The notes: generated by a model not told the origin, from the letters alone. A stretch of 64,000 bases of DNA from Algoriphagus marinus (GCF_001936475.1 NZ_MSPQ01000003.1:62001-126000), one strand, 5' to 3'. Positions 16,017-24,865 are shown, numbered from the stretch's first letter. Numbers and translations are program-made.

Positions 16017-18956
16017 ATGATCGTAGATTCTGACCAGCCCTTTCAGATCGTTTATTCTATTTATAGCCATGAGTACCTCGGACTTTTGATTGAGTCCTTT
16101 GTTGTCCAATTGGATGAGCAGGGAAGACTATCTCTTGCACACCAAAATATCAGTTCCGCCAATGCTTCAGAATTTGATTCTGGATTGGACAAGGCCGATT
16201 ATGACTTGATCAAACTGATGGATTCGATGAATCCTGAAAAGTTGGCCAAGCCTCACATCAAGCGCGGTAATATTCGCCCAAAGGATTACCTCCATAAAAT
16301 ATTCGATCCTAAAACAGAGGATAAAAAAGTACAGGTAATTCTTGAGGATGCTTTAGAAAAGAAACGTAGTCAGATCATGCCACTCTTGATCGGAAAACGA
16401 CTATTTGAAATGGGTAGCGACGGTAACCCAGTAGGTAAAGAAATTATAGTCAATGCAGAGCGGGCCACGGTTTTATTCCATTTTCATAAAAACGAAGAGA
16501 ACACTCACTATTGGCCTTCGATCAAATTTAAGGGTGAAAAACTCGATTGGCAGTATAAAAATGGGTATTTGATCTGTAATGAACCTGCATGGCTCATTGT
16601 AAATGGTCAATTGTTTCAGTTTGAAAAAGGAATCGACGGTAAAAAGTTAAAGCCATTTTTGAATAAGAAATTTATTGTAATTGATAAGCGGATTGAGCCA
16701 GGATATTATCGTGGTTTCATGAGTAATCTGATTTCTCAGTTTGATGTCAACTCCATTGGATTTGATATAAATATTGAGCGGGGCTCGCCGGAGGTTTTTT
16801 TGGCTATTAGCGAACTTCCGGGAAATACCGGCAAGGATCTCTTTGGAGAAGAAGGCGAGCGACTTGACGAGGATAAGATCGTCTTTGAACTTCGATTCAA
16901 ATATGGAGAATATGATTTTCCGGTGCAGACTCCTGATGGTGAAAAGCTCGGAAATTCTGTCCGAATGGATGAAAAAGATGGCATTTACACTTTTTACAAG
17001 ACGATCCGAAGTACTCAAAAGGAAAAAGCATTTCTGAAATTGCTTCGTGATAAAGGGATGGACTTCAAGATTGGAAAAGTTGCTTTGCCAAAAACACAAG
17101 CTTTTGAATGGATTGGAGATCAGGAGGATTTTCTGGACATAGAGCGAATTAAAATTCGTCAGAAAGCAGGGCCCAAAGGAAAAGTATATCATATCGGAAA
17201 AGCTCAAATTTCGATTGAGGTCAATGAAAATATCGATTGGTTTGATGTCAAGGCCTTGATCAAGTTTGGTATTTATCTGGTTCCTTTTGCGAAGCTGCGT
17301 AAGCTTTTGATACAGGGGAAATCAGAATTTGAGCTTCCTAACGGTGAAATTGCCGTGATTCCATCTTCTTGGTTTGTGAATTATTCAGAGCTGTTCAACT
17401 TCATGGAAGACCGTGGAGTAGATGATACCATGGTTTTGCGTAAGCATCATCTTGCACTTGCCAAAGAAATGGAGGAAGGAAACTTGGTACAGGTGACTCT
17501 GAGTAGAAAGCTGGAAAAACTTCGGGATTTTGAAGCTATTGAGGAATATGAATTACCTACTTCATTTGAAGGAACTCTGCGTCCTTATCAGCAGGCGGGT
17601 TACAATTGGCTTCGATTTTTGAACGAATTCAAATTCGGAGGATGCTTAGCAGATGATATGGGTCTGGGAAAGACCGTCCAGACATTGGCGCTTTTGGCAT
17701 CCGAAAAGGAAAAAAATCCAAGCTTTACTTCCCTTTTGGTGATGCCTACTTCCCTGATCTACAACTGGGAATTGGAAGCCAAAAAATTCACGCCGGACTT
17801 GAAGATTTTGGTCTATACGGGTACGCAGCGAATCAAAGATCCTTGGAGATTTGGAGAGTATGATTTGGTATTGACCTCCTATGGAATCACCAGATTGGAT
17901 ATCGATGTCTTGAAAGATTTTTTCTTCAATTACATCATCCTTGATGAGTCTCAAGCGATCAAAAATCCTTCCAGTAATATCTCCGCTGCGGTAATGCAGT
18001 TGAAGAGCAAGCAAAAGCTGATTTTAACTGGTACGCCAGTGGAAAATGGCACCATGGATCTTTGGTCTCAGATGAATTTTATTAATCCTGGGCTTTTAGG
18101 AAATCAGAATTCCTTCAAAAAGCAATTTCTATTACCAATCGAAAAGCAAGACGATAAGGATAAGGCCATCAAGCTAAATGCGATGATCAAGCCTTTTATC
18201 CTAAGAAGACTTAAATCGCAAGTAGCGACGGATCTGCCTGAGAAAATCACCAATGTGAAATACTCCGACATGACCAGCGCTCAGGAGGAAGTCTACGAGG
18301 AAGTGAAAAATTATTATCGGGAGAAAATTATCTCCGATATGCAGGCAACAGGTAGAAATAATCAGCAGTTTACCTTACTTCGTGGCTTGACTCAATTGAG
18401 ACAGATTGCCAATCACCCAAAATTGGTCCGAGATGACTACGAAGGGGATTCAGGAAAATTGGAGGATGTGACTTATATGCTTCAATCCACCATTTCGGAA
18501 GGACATAAAGTGTTGGTATTTAGTCAATTTGTCCGCCATTTGGCGATCGTGAAAGAATACCTGGAAAAAGAAGGTATTCCTTATGCTTACTTGGATGGAT
18601 CAACAAAAGACCGACAGGCTCAGGTGGAAAAATTTCAGGAGCAGGATGAAATCAAGGTGTTCTTGATCTCTCTGAAAGCCGGTGGTGTTGGTCTCAACCT
18701 TACCAAAGCGGAATATGTCTTTCTACTCGATCCATGGTGGAATCCTGCTGTGGAAGCTCAAGCGATCGACCGGGCTCACCGAATCGGCCAGCAAAATAAA
18801 GTCATTATTTACAAGTTTATCAGTAGAGGCTCAGTGGAGGAGAAGATCATGGCTTTGCAAAACAGAAAACTTGCCCTTGCGGGTGAGTTGATCAATACGG
18901 AGGAAAGCTTTATGAAGAGTCTGGGTCAGGAAGATATTGCGGCTTTGTTGACCTAA
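16017..18956 (+). CDS. SNF2-family DEAD/DEAH ATPase (Swi2/Snf2 helicase)
   Basis: 979 aa. The N-terminal 480 residues form a poorly conserved bacterial accessory region. The C-terminal half is a complete SNF2 motor: Walker A DDMGLGKTVQT near residue 552, Walker B-like LDESQAIKN near 643, motif III LTGTPVENG, and in the second RecA lobe VFSQFVRHL, SLKAGGVGLNLT and the motif VI RAHRIGQ near 920. Such enzymes translocate on double-stranded DNA and remodel protein-DNA complexes; the bacterial partner is unknown. The C-terminus reads ELINTEESFMKSLGQ. A decayed copy of this end lies 2.1 kb downstream. Confidence 0.93.
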   Translation: MIVDSDQPFQIVYSIYSHEYLGLLIESFVVQLDEQGRLSLAHQNISSANASEFDSGLDKADYDLIKLMDSMNPEKLAKPHIKRGNIRPKDYLHKIFDPKTEDKKVQVILEDALEKKRSQIMPLLIGKRLFEMGSDGNPVGKEIIVNAERATVLFHFHKNEENTHYWPSIKFKGEKLDWQYKNGYLICNEPAWLIVNGQLFQFEKGIDGKKLKPFLNKKFIVIDKRIEPGYYRGFMSNLISQFDVNSIGFDINIERGSPEVFLAISELPGNTGKDLFGEEGERLDEDKIVFELRFKYGEYDFPVQTPDGEKLGNSVRMDEKDGIYTFYKTIRSTQKEKAFLKLLRDKGMDFKIGKVALPKTQAFEWIGDQEDFLDIERIKIRQKAGPKGKVYHIGKAQISIEVNENIDWFDVKALIKFGIYLVPFAKLRKLLIQGKSEFELPNGEIAVIPSSWFVNYSELFNFMEDRGVDDTMVLRKHHLALAKEMEEGNLVQVTLSRKLEKLRDFEAIEEYELPTSFEGTLRPYQQAGYNWLRFLNEFKFGGCLADDMGLGKTVQTLALLASEKEKNPSFTSLLVMPTSLIYNWELEAKKFTPDLKILVYTGTQRIKDPWRFGEYDLVLTSYGITRLDIDVLKDFFFNYIILDESQAIKNPSSNISAAVMQLKSKQKLILTGTPVENGTMDLWSQMNFINPGLLGNQNSFKKQFLLPIEKQDDKDKAIKLNAMIKPFILRRLKSQVATDLPEKITNVKYSDMTSAQEEVYEEVKNYYREKIISDMQATGRNNQQFTLLRGLTQLRQIANHPKLVRDDYEGDSGKLEDVTYMLQSTISEGHKVLVFSQFVRHLAIVKEYLEKEGIPYAYLDGSTKDRQAQVEKFQEQDEIKVFLISLKAGGVGLNLTKAEYVFLLDPWWNPAVEAQAIDRAHRIGQQNKVIIYKFISRGSVEEKIMALQNRKLALAGELINTEESFMKSLGQEDIAALLT

Positions 18957-18979
18957 AAGTCAAAGCTGTCCAGAATCAA

Positions 18980-19001
18980 GGGAAAGGTGGAAGCCTTTCC
19001 C
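18980..19001 (+). terminator. Terminator of the SNF2 gene
   Basis: GGGAAAGG (18980-18987) pairs with CCTTTCCC (18994-19001), followed by TTTTTTT. A degenerate copy of this region lies downstream of 21124. Confidence 0.85.
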
Positions 19002-19007
19002 TTTTTT

Positions 19008-19389
19008 TATTTGCCATCTAGTTATCAACAAATGGATTAAGATCATGGATTGGGCTAGATTTAGTCCTGTTCAAATGTGGGATGGTACGGACGGATATTA
19101 GGGAGTAATTTCGGTCGGCTTCTGTACAGATTACACCCAGTCCAAACTGATATTTGACTACAGTGATTCGGAGGCAAGATTACCAACCAAAAGATGTTAC
19201 AGGATTAAAGTTGTAACTTTAACTACTTGGAGAATAGTCGAGTATGGTAAAAAAACCGATCTAGTGCGTTGTCTCCGAGATTCAATGGTGGGTATTTAAG
19301 TTACATTCTATTTGGTGTATAATTAGCTGAATGAGGAATCTGGCTTTTTGTAATCGGCTGTATCTCCACAAAGTTTAGATTGTGTAAAT
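19008..19389. other. Non-coding stretch before the kinase pair, no recognisable content
   Basis: About 380 bp without a convincing gene. Short open stretches exist on the plus strand (for example 19210-19299), but none has a start, length or motif that supports a gene. I see no tRNA, promoter of the TAnnTTTG type or clear repeat. It may be decayed sequence left by the rearrangement described for this locus. Confidence 0.4.
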
Positions 19390-19917
19390 ATGAAAAAGCA
19401 TTCTAAGGATAATTCAGTACTAGTCATGGTAATGGGACTTCCCGGATCAGGTAAAAGCTACTTTGCAAAAGGACTAGCCAAAGAAATTGGCGGAGTTCAT
19501 CTTGGAACTGATGACCTCCGAAAAGAAATGGGGTTGATGGGTAATTATCATATTGATAACAAATTATCGGTCTATGAGGAGATGCTTAATAGGGCAAGGG
19601 GAATACAGAAATCGGGAAAAAGCTTGGTTTTGGATGGTACTTTTTACCTGCAAAAAATCCGAACTCCTTTTATTTTTTTGGCTAATTCATTGTCATGGAA
19701 ACTATCCATCATCCATATCAAAGCAGATGAAGCGCTGATTTCAAAAAGGCTTTCAAACCCCAGAGAGGATAGTGAGGCAGATATTGAGGTCTATCGGAAA
19801 GTTAAATCTGAGTTTGAACCAATCAAGGAACCCCACCTTTTAATCCAGTCCACTGATGGTTCCCTTAAAGAAAGTCTGGAAAAAGCCGTTAAATACATCC
19901 ATTCAGATCATGAATAG
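19390..19917 (+). CDS. P-loop kinase (COG0645-like, AAA/zeta-toxin-like fold)
   Basis: 175 aa small NTPase. The N-terminal P-loop is MGLPGSGKSY (G16-S23), followed by GTDDLRKEM, a substrate-binding Asp pattern seen in predicted sugar/nucleotide kinases and zeta-toxin-like proteins, and a LVLDGTFY Walker B strand. Family members phosphorylate small molecules; the substrate is unknown. Its stop overlaps the start of the next gene by 8 nt, so both are co-translated. In many bacteria this domain is fused to the APH-like kinase encoded next, so the two should work together. It is not a complete aminoglycoside resistance enzyme by itself. Confidence 0.8.
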   Translation: MKKHSKDNSVLVMVMGLPGSGKSYFAKGLAKEIGGVHLGTDDLRKEMGLMGNYHIDNKLSVYEEMLNRARGIQKSGKSLVLDGTFYLQKIRTPFIFLANSLSWKLSIIHIKADEALISKRLSNPREDSEADIEVYRKVKSEFEPIKEPHLLIQSTDGSLKESLEKAVKYIHSDHE

Positions 19918-20932
19918 GCAAGAAGTAAAGCAGTTAATGGCCAAAGGAATTTATGATAGTAAGCCCATCAAAGGGGTTCTGGAAGAGACTAATATATCTT
20001 GGGTAATTCTGAGCAGAAGCCATGCTTTTAAGATAAAGAAGGAAATCAAATTGTCTTTTTTGGATTATTCTACCCTTGAGTTGAGAAAAAAATACTGTGA
20101 AAAGGAATTGGAACTCAACAGAAGATTTTCCTCCATTTACCTTTCCGTTCAACCTATAACCTATTTCAATGAAAAATTTACTATTGGAGAAGGAACAGGG
20201 GAAATTGTGGATTATGTGGTTTGCATGAAACGGATGCGTGGAGACAAAAGAATGGATGTGCTTCTTACCCAAAATAAAGTCGATCCGGCAAGGATTTCAC
20301 TTTTGGCTAAGCAAGTTGCTAACTTTCATCAATGTGCTGAAATCATTAAAAATGACTTCAATCAGGAACATTCCAAAGAATTGTTCAATGACTTGAACTC
20401 AGTCCATGAAGTGGTTTTGCAAGAATTCGATCCAGACTTTTCAGAGGTGATCCCACGATTGATTTCTTTCAGTGATGATTTTTTAAAGAGACATGCTGGG
20501 AGATTTGGAGAAAGAAACAGGCAAGGTTTTAGAAGAGATGTGCATGGCGATCTTCACAGTGGCAATATTTTTTTGTACGAAGCCCCTGTCATTTTTGATT
20601 GCATTGAATTTCAGGATGCCTTCAGGCAGATCGATATTTTATATGAAGTAGCTTTTCTCTGTATGGATCTGGAGTTTTTTGGCAGGAAAGACCTTTCTGA
20701 TTTGTTTTTGGGTACGTACGAATCCATTTTGAAATGCTTTCCAAAAGAGGAGGATAAAGAAATATTCTTCTATTTCAAGTGCCTGAGGGCAAATGTAAGG
20801 GCTAAAGTATTTCTGTTAAACAGCAAGACTGAACCTGACCCTAAAAGGAAAAGCCAAGAATTGGCCAAGGGTAAAAAGTATCTTGAACTAGCCTTAAGCT
20901 ATAAAGAAGAACTGAATCGATCGAATAGATAG
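19910..20932 (+). CDS. Aminoglycoside phosphotransferase-like kinase (COG2187-like)
   Basis: 340 aa from ATG 19910, which overlaps the previous stop; an in-frame ATG at 19856 would add 18 residues inside the kinase gene and is unlikely. It is a protein-kinase-like fold enzyme. The N-lobe Lys pattern SHAFKIKKEIKLSFLDYS and the catalytic loop RRDVHGDLHSGNIF (about residue 207-220) with the DFG-like IFDCIEFQD (Asp near 228) are all present. It should transfer phosphate from ATP to an unknown small molecule; drug resistance should not be assumed. It pairs with the preceding P-loop kinase. Confidence 0.83.
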   Translation: MNRQEVKQLMAKGIYDSKPIKGVLEETNISWVILSRSHAFKIKKEIKLSFLDYSTLELRKKYCEKELELNRRFSSIYLSVQPITYFNEKFTIGEGTGEIVDYVVCMKRMRGDKRMDVLLTQNKVDPARISLLAKQVANFHQCAEIIKNDFNQEHSKELFNDLNSVHEVVLQEFDPDFSEVIPRLISFSDDFLKRHAGRFGERNRQGFRRDVHGDLHSGNIFLYEAPVIFDCIEFQDAFRQIDILYEVAFLCMDLEFFGRKDLSDLFLGTYESILKCFPKEEDKEIFFYFKCLRANVRAKVFLLNSKTEPDPKRKSQELAKGKKYLELALSYKEELNRSNR

Positions 20933-21304
20933 AGCTTTATTATCTCTGACTGTAATAAAAACTTTGCCTAAGCGCAGACCGCGACAGCTGTTTGGGAGAG
21001 GAAAAAAAAATGAAACAAAGGGTTTCCACGATCATTTAAATACGCCGAGTTGGTTCTCATCAACACAGTAGAAAGCTTTATTATGAGTCTGGTACATGAG
21101 AATTTAACAGCTTTGTTAATCTAAAAGTCAAAGCTGTCTAAAATCGAGGAAAAGGGTGAAAATTTTGCCTTTTTTATTGCATTGATTGTCAAATGGATAA
21201 GAAGTGTTATTGATTTGTTAACCATAAATTCTTTTTGAAACTTGGGTAATACATCCAATATTTTTCTAAATTAAAACGTACAGTAGCTTAATAAATACCT
21301 GCGC
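20933..21304. other. Intergenic region holding the SNF2 remnant
   Basis: 372 bp between the APH-like gene and the PhoH-family gene. Apart from the SNF2-tail remnant at 21047-21180 there is no gene, clear promoter or RNA. The part before 21047 contains an A-rich run and no recognisable coding sequence; the part after 21180 is AT-rich leader for the PhoH-family gene. Confidence 0.5.
21047..21180 (+). pseudogene. Decayed duplicate of the SNF2 gene 3' end and its terminator
   Basis: Bases 21047-21124 read in one frame as ELVLINTVESFIMSLVHENL then TALLI and a stop. This matches the SNF2 C-terminus (ELINTEESFMKSLGQEDI then AALLT). Similarity continues past the stop: CTAAAAGTCAAAGCTGTC is identical to 18955-18972, and a degraded version of the terminator hairpin and T-run follows to about 21175. 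No upstream part of a second SNF2 gene is recognisable, so only the tail remains. It has no start codon of its own. Confidence 0.8.
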
Positions 21305-22651
21305 ATGCCTAGAGCCAAATCCGAAAACGATCGGAAAATCTTTGTGCTGGATACCTCAGTCATCCTTTACGCACACAACTCCATCATGAATTTTGCCGAA
21401 CACGACGTAGTCATTCCGATTACGGTTTTGGAGGAACTTGATCAGTTCAAAAAGGGCAATGATACTAAGAATTTTGAGGCGAGAGAGTTTATCCGATTGC
21501 TGGACAAGCTATCTCAGGACCACATGATTCATAATTGGACTCCTCTAAATGGGAAGACGAAAGGGAACTTTCGGGTCCTTATGAACCCTGATAACAAGCT
21601 CAATGCAAATGAGATCTTTGGGGAGGAAAAAAATGATCATAAAATCCTAAACGCAGCACTTTACCTCAAGCAGTTTGAGAAAAATCGCAAAGTGATTTTG
21701 GTAAGTAAGGATATCAATTTGCGACTGAAAGCGAAGTCATTGGAAATTCATGCTGAAGACTACGAGACTGGTAAAATCAAAAATATTACAGAGTTAGAAA
21801 ATACAGGAAAATATGTGATGGAGAATGTCGACATCACAAATATCAATAAACTGTATGATCAGGGCTATGTGGAGGCCAAAGCAGTCCTCGGGACTCGAAA
21901 GCGAAAGTCTAACGCTTTTTACATTCTTCGCTCGGACAAAAATTCGGTCTTGTCTTATTACAATTCTCAGGAAAACATACTGGAGCGTGTGGACAAGCGG
22001 TTGGCTTATAACATCAAGCCAAAAAATGCGGAGCAAGCGTTTGCTCTTCATGCTATCATGGATCCAAATATCAAGTTGGTCTCCATTCAAGGCGTTGCAG
22101 GGACGGGTAAAACCCTACTTGCTTTAGCGGGAGCATTAGAGCAGCGAAGGGAATACAAACAGATTTTCTTGGCGAGGCCAATTGTACCATTGAGTAATAA
22201 GGATATTGGCTTTTTGCCTGGAGATATCAAGTCGAAGTTGAATCCGTATATGGAACCACTTTGGGATAACCTAAAATTCATACAGAATCAATACAAGGAG
22301 ACAGATAAGGAATTCCAGAAAATCACTGAACTAGTCAATCAGGAGAAATTGGTAATTCAGCCCTTGGCTTATATCCGTGGAAGGTCACTTTCCAATATTT
22401 TCTTTATCGTAGATGAAGCGCAAAACTTGACGCCTCATGAGATCAAAACAATCATTTCCCGAGCTGGGGATAATACCAAAATTGTCTTTACAGGGGATGT
22501 TTTTCAGATTGACACACCTTATCTGGATTCACAATCCAATGGACTTTCCTATCTGATTGATCGGGTAAAAGATCATCCACTCTATGCGCATATCAAGCTG
22601 GAAAAGGGGGAACGCTCAGAATTGGCAAATTTGGCAAACGAACTTCTTTAA
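21305..22651 (+). CDS. PIN domain-PhoH family ATPase
   Basis: 448 aa. The N-terminal PIN nuclease domain (about 10-150) shows the acidic residues in FVLDTSVILYAH, TVLEELDQF and LVSKDINLRLKAK. The C-terminal PhoH ATPase (about 240-448) has Walker A GVAGTGKTLLAL (Lys near 269) and Walker B FFIVDEAQNLTPHE, with IVFTGDVFQID. PIN-PhoH proteins are thought to couple RNA unwinding to RNA cleavage; the wider PhoH family was first named for phosphate starvation, and neither role is proven here. It is followed by a strong terminator and seems to be a single-gene unit. Confidence 0.92.
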   Translation: MPRAKSENDRKIFVLDTSVILYAHNSIMNFAEHDVVIPITVLEELDQFKKGNDTKNFEAREFIRLLDKLSQDHMIHNWTPLNGKTKGNFRVLMNPDNKLNANEIFGEEKNDHKILNAALYLKQFEKNRKVILVSKDINLRLKAKSLEIHAEDYETGKIKNITELENTGKYVMENVDITNINKLYDQGYVEAKAVLGTRKRKSNAFYILRSDKNSVLSYYNSQENILERVDKRLAYNIKPKNAEQAFALHAIMDPNIKLVSIQGVAGTGKTLLALAGALEQRREYKQIFLARPIVPLSNKDIGFLPGDIKSKLNPYMEPLWDNLKFIQNQYKETDKEFQKITELVNQEKLVIQPLAYIRGRSLSNIFFIVDEAQNLTPHEIKTIISRAGDNTKIVFTGDVFQIDTPYLDSQSNGLSYLIDRVKDHPLYAHIKLEKGERSELANLANELL

Positions 22652-22671
22652 AATTAAACGTCCATAAATTG

Positions 22672-22693
22672 AAAGGCTTCGAAAGAGGCCTTT
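22672..22693 (+). terminator. Terminator of the PIN-PhoH gene
   Basis: AAAGGCTTC (22672-22680), GAAA loop, GAGGCCTTT (22685-22693): a 9-bp stem with one G-U pair, followed by a T run. Confidence 0.85.
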
Positions 22694-22912
22694 TTTTTTG
22701 ATTCTTAAGAGATCAGATTTTTTAATTGTTAAAAATTGTGGAAGCTGCAACCTTTTGAAGGTAAGATAATTGTTCGAAGCTGAGGAAATCCTGTACGGAA
22801 TCGTACAGCAAAATTATTGGCATTTTTTTAAAAAATTGAAAATCAAATAGTTAAAAAAAAGGGGCGCTTTTTGGAATAGGTAGGACAGAACGCTAAACCA
22901 ACTATTTACGCC

Positions 22913-23152
22913 ATGACTACCTCACTATTTACTCAGAAAAATATTTGTGCTGCTTTAGGATTTATTATGGCGATTACCATTGTCCTAAAGGCAAATCAAG
23001 AAGCGAAGCTCGCTAAGCAAACTGCCCGATTTGAATATGCTAAACCAACTACTACAATCGGAGAACGATCGCATAGTTCGATCATTGAATTCACAGAATT
23101 CCAAAATGAAAAACCCCAAGTATCAGAGTTATTTCCAAAGCTTGGGGTTTAA
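22913..23152 (+). CDS. Small membrane-anchored protein of unknown function
   Basis: 79 aa starting MTTSLFTQKN. One hydrophobic segment (about residues 12-26, ICAALGFIMAITIVL) is followed by a charged, extended tail ending ELFPKLGV. It could be a signal anchor or an uncleaved signal peptide. I recognise no family. It is alone, with 261 bp upstream and a terminator region downstream. Coding character is supported by a complete frame with ATG and regular composition, but there is no independent proof. Confidence 0.55.
   Translation: MTTSLFTQKNICAALGFIMAITIVLKANQEAKLAKQTARFEYAKPTTTIGERSHSSIIEFTEFQNEKPQVSELFPKLGV
23112..23152 (+). terminator. Hairpin in the last codons of the small protein gene
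   Basis: AACCCCAAG near 23112 pairs with CTTGGGGTT near 23143, so the gene's own 3' end forms a stem with a loop of about 22 nt, followed by TAAAGAAATT. Weak as a terminator because no T run follows. Confidence 0.4.
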
Positions 23153-23208
23153 AGAAATTTAAAGTACTCGTAAGGGTTAATTTGGTTGATTGTTTGATTA
23201 GACTAAAG

Positions 23209-23227
23209 AGGTGGATTTTATCCACCT
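23209..23227. terminator. Bidirectional terminator before the LytTR regulator
   Basis: AGGTGGA (23209-23215) pairs with TCCACCT (23221-23227), followed by TTTTTCTTTTTTT on the plus strand and preceded by AAAG. It lies between convergent genes. Confidence 0.75.
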
Positions 23228-23237
23228 TTTTCTTTTT

Positions 23238-23993
23238 TTAACTTTCAGTGATGGTATTCAATTTTGCTAAAAAGCTATTATAATATTGCCTTCCTACCTG
23301 AACTGCTGCTCCACCTTTCAAGAAAATCTCCTTGGTATTGAAGCTTTCAATTTGTCCAAGATTGACGATAAAAGATTTTTGTACTCTTAAGAATAATTGA
23401 GAAGGAAGAATTTCTTCGATTTCTTTCATCGATTTACGGATGCTATAATCTCTGTTTCTGGTGTAGATAGTGACCATGTTTCCATTTGCCTCTACGTAAT
23501 ATAATTCCTCGTAGGGTACTTTTTCGAATGCATTATCGGCTTTGATAAATACAGAATCAGTTACAAGAAAGGGACTATCTGCTGCGGTTTTTACTGCGGC
23601 AGTTTCAGTCGTTGGTTTTGTTCGCTTATTGTAAAGTACAATTTCTACGATTGCATGAATATCATTTGTGTTGAAAGGCTTCACGATAAATCCAGCTGGA
23701 TTAATTCGTTTGGCCCGCTCGATGATAGTAGGATCTGAATATGAGGTCACATACACCAAAGGAGCGTCAACCATTTGTTTAACGATCTCACCTAGTTCAA
23801 TCCCGTCTTTATCACCTTTTAATTTGATATCCATAAATATCAAATCTGGTCGGTTTTTCTTTATGACTTTGATGCACTGATTGGCAGAGTTTGCAATATC
23901 AATATTCACATAGCCTAATAGTTCAAGAATCTCTTGAATATTTTCTGCGATACTGATATCGTCTTCGACGATTAGAATCCGCTCTTCTTTCAT
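23238..23993 (-). CDS. Response regulator, receiver + LytTR DNA-binding domain
   Basis: 251 aa. The receiver domain (1-120) has acidic pocket D11/D12, phospho-acceptor D55 (LIFMDIKLKG) and the late KPF Lys. An 18-residue linker leads to a LytTR domain (about 150-250; YYVEANGNMVTIYTRNRDYS and SFIVNLGQIESF). LytTR regulators bind DNA as dimers after phosphorylation. No kinase is directly paired with it; the nearby LytS-like kinase sits with the second LytTR regulator, separated by 123 bp. A long inverted repeat lies just upstream of its start. Confidence 0.9.
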   Translation of the reverse strand: MKEERILIVEDDISIAENIQEILELLGYVNIDIANSANQCIKVIKKNRPDLIFMDIKLKGDKDGIELGEIVKQMVDAPLVYVTSYSDPTIIERAKRINPAGFIVKPFNTNDIHAIVEIVLYNKRTKPTTETAAVKTAADSPFLVTDSVFIKADNAFEKVPYEELYYVEANGNMVTIYTRNRDYSIRKSMKEIEEILPSQLFLRVQKSFIVNLGQIESFNTKEIFLKGGAAVQVGRQYYNSFLAKLNTITES

Positions 23994-24014
23994 ATTGGCT
24001 GGAAGTGGTTAAGT

Positions 24015-24065
24015 TTAGAGGTATTATCTTATGATTAAATTTTTTTTGTCATAATACACCTCTAA
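24015..24065. repeat. Inverted repeat upstream of the receiver-LytTR gene
   Basis: TTAGAGGT (24015-24022) is the complement of ACCTCTAA (24058-24065), and inner TTATGA (24029-24034) of TCATAA (24049-24054), around an A/T-rich centre. It lies 22-72 bp upstream of the ATG at 23993. No T run follows on the minus strand, so an operator or leader structure is more likely than a terminator for the upstream operon. Confidence 0.5.
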
Positions 24066-24116
24066 TTACCGAATTTTATTCCGCAAATCAAATGCTTTTT
24101 TTTGGTTATGAAATAA

Positions 24117-24851
24117 TTATAAACTCATCATTTCTTTAAATCTGGCTGCTTGTCTCCTGCTCACTTCGATTTTGTCTCCACCTCTGAGTGTGACTACGAG
24201 TCCTCCATTAAACCAAGGTTCTATACCTTCTACCCAGCCCAGATTGATGATGTGTTTTCGGCTTGCCCTGAAGAAAGATTTCTCATCAAGTCGCTCATCC
24301 AAGGCATTCAATGACTTGTGAATCATTGGTTTGAAATTATCAAAATAGACTTTGATATAATTACCGTCAGACTCAAAAAGTCTTACATTAGAAAGTCTTA
24401 CGAACCAACAGCGATCTCCATCTTTGACAAAAACCTGGTCCTCAAGGGTAAGTTTTTTTTGATTTATATTCGATGAAGAAACCTCTGATTTTGTAAAACT
24501 TTCGATTTTGCTCTGAAGTCGGGTGATGGCTTCTTCGAGTCTTTTCGGTTCAATTGGCTTTAATAAATAATCCAATGCATTGACTTGAAACGCCTTTAGT
24601 GCATATTCATCATATGCTGTAGTGAAAATTACATGAGGGACATTTTCCAATTCTTCCAATAAGTCAAAGCCTGTTTTTTCTGGCATTTGAATGTCGAGGA
24701 ATATTACATCTGGATTTAATTGCTCTATTTTTTCTTTTGCATCATCTACATTTACAGCTTCTCCTACCACTTCTACACTTTCCAATTGATTCAAAAGGGT
24801 AATTAGCTCCTTTCGAGCTAGTCTTTCATCATCGATTACAATCGCTCGCAT
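24117..24851 (-). CDS. LytR/AlgR-type response regulator
   Basis: 244 aa. The receiver domain has D7/D8 (VIDDERLARKEL), phospho-acceptor D53 (VIFLDIQMPEKTG) and KPIEPKRLEEA. The LytTR domain (about 135-244) contains the typical RLFESDGNYIKVYFDN and RKHIINLGWVEGIEPW. It is 14 bp downstream of a LytS-like histidine kinase in the same operon, so the two form a two-component system. The signal is unknown. Confidence 0.92.
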   Translation of the reverse strand: MRAIVIDDERLARKELITLLNQLESVEVVGEAVNVDDAKEKIEQLNPDVIFLDIQMPEKTGFDLLEELENVPHVIFTTAYDEYALKAFQVNALDYLLKPIEPKRLEEAITRLQSKIESFTKSEVSSSNINQKKLTLEDQVFVKDGDRCWFVRLSNVRLFESDGNYIKVYFDNFKPMIHKSLNALDERLDEKSFFRASRKHIINLGWVEGIEPWFNGGLVVTLRGGDKIEVSRRQAARFKEMMSL

Positions 24852-24865
24852 TTTTTTTTAGTTTG

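Noticed and set aside
19210..19299. Short plus-strand open stretch in the gap before the kinase pair
   Set aside because: No start codon context or recognised domain; too short to support.
19910..20932. Aminoglycoside resistance gene
   Set aside because: The fold is APH-like but belongs to the COG2187-like group paired with a P-loop kinase; resistance cannot be claimed from sequence.
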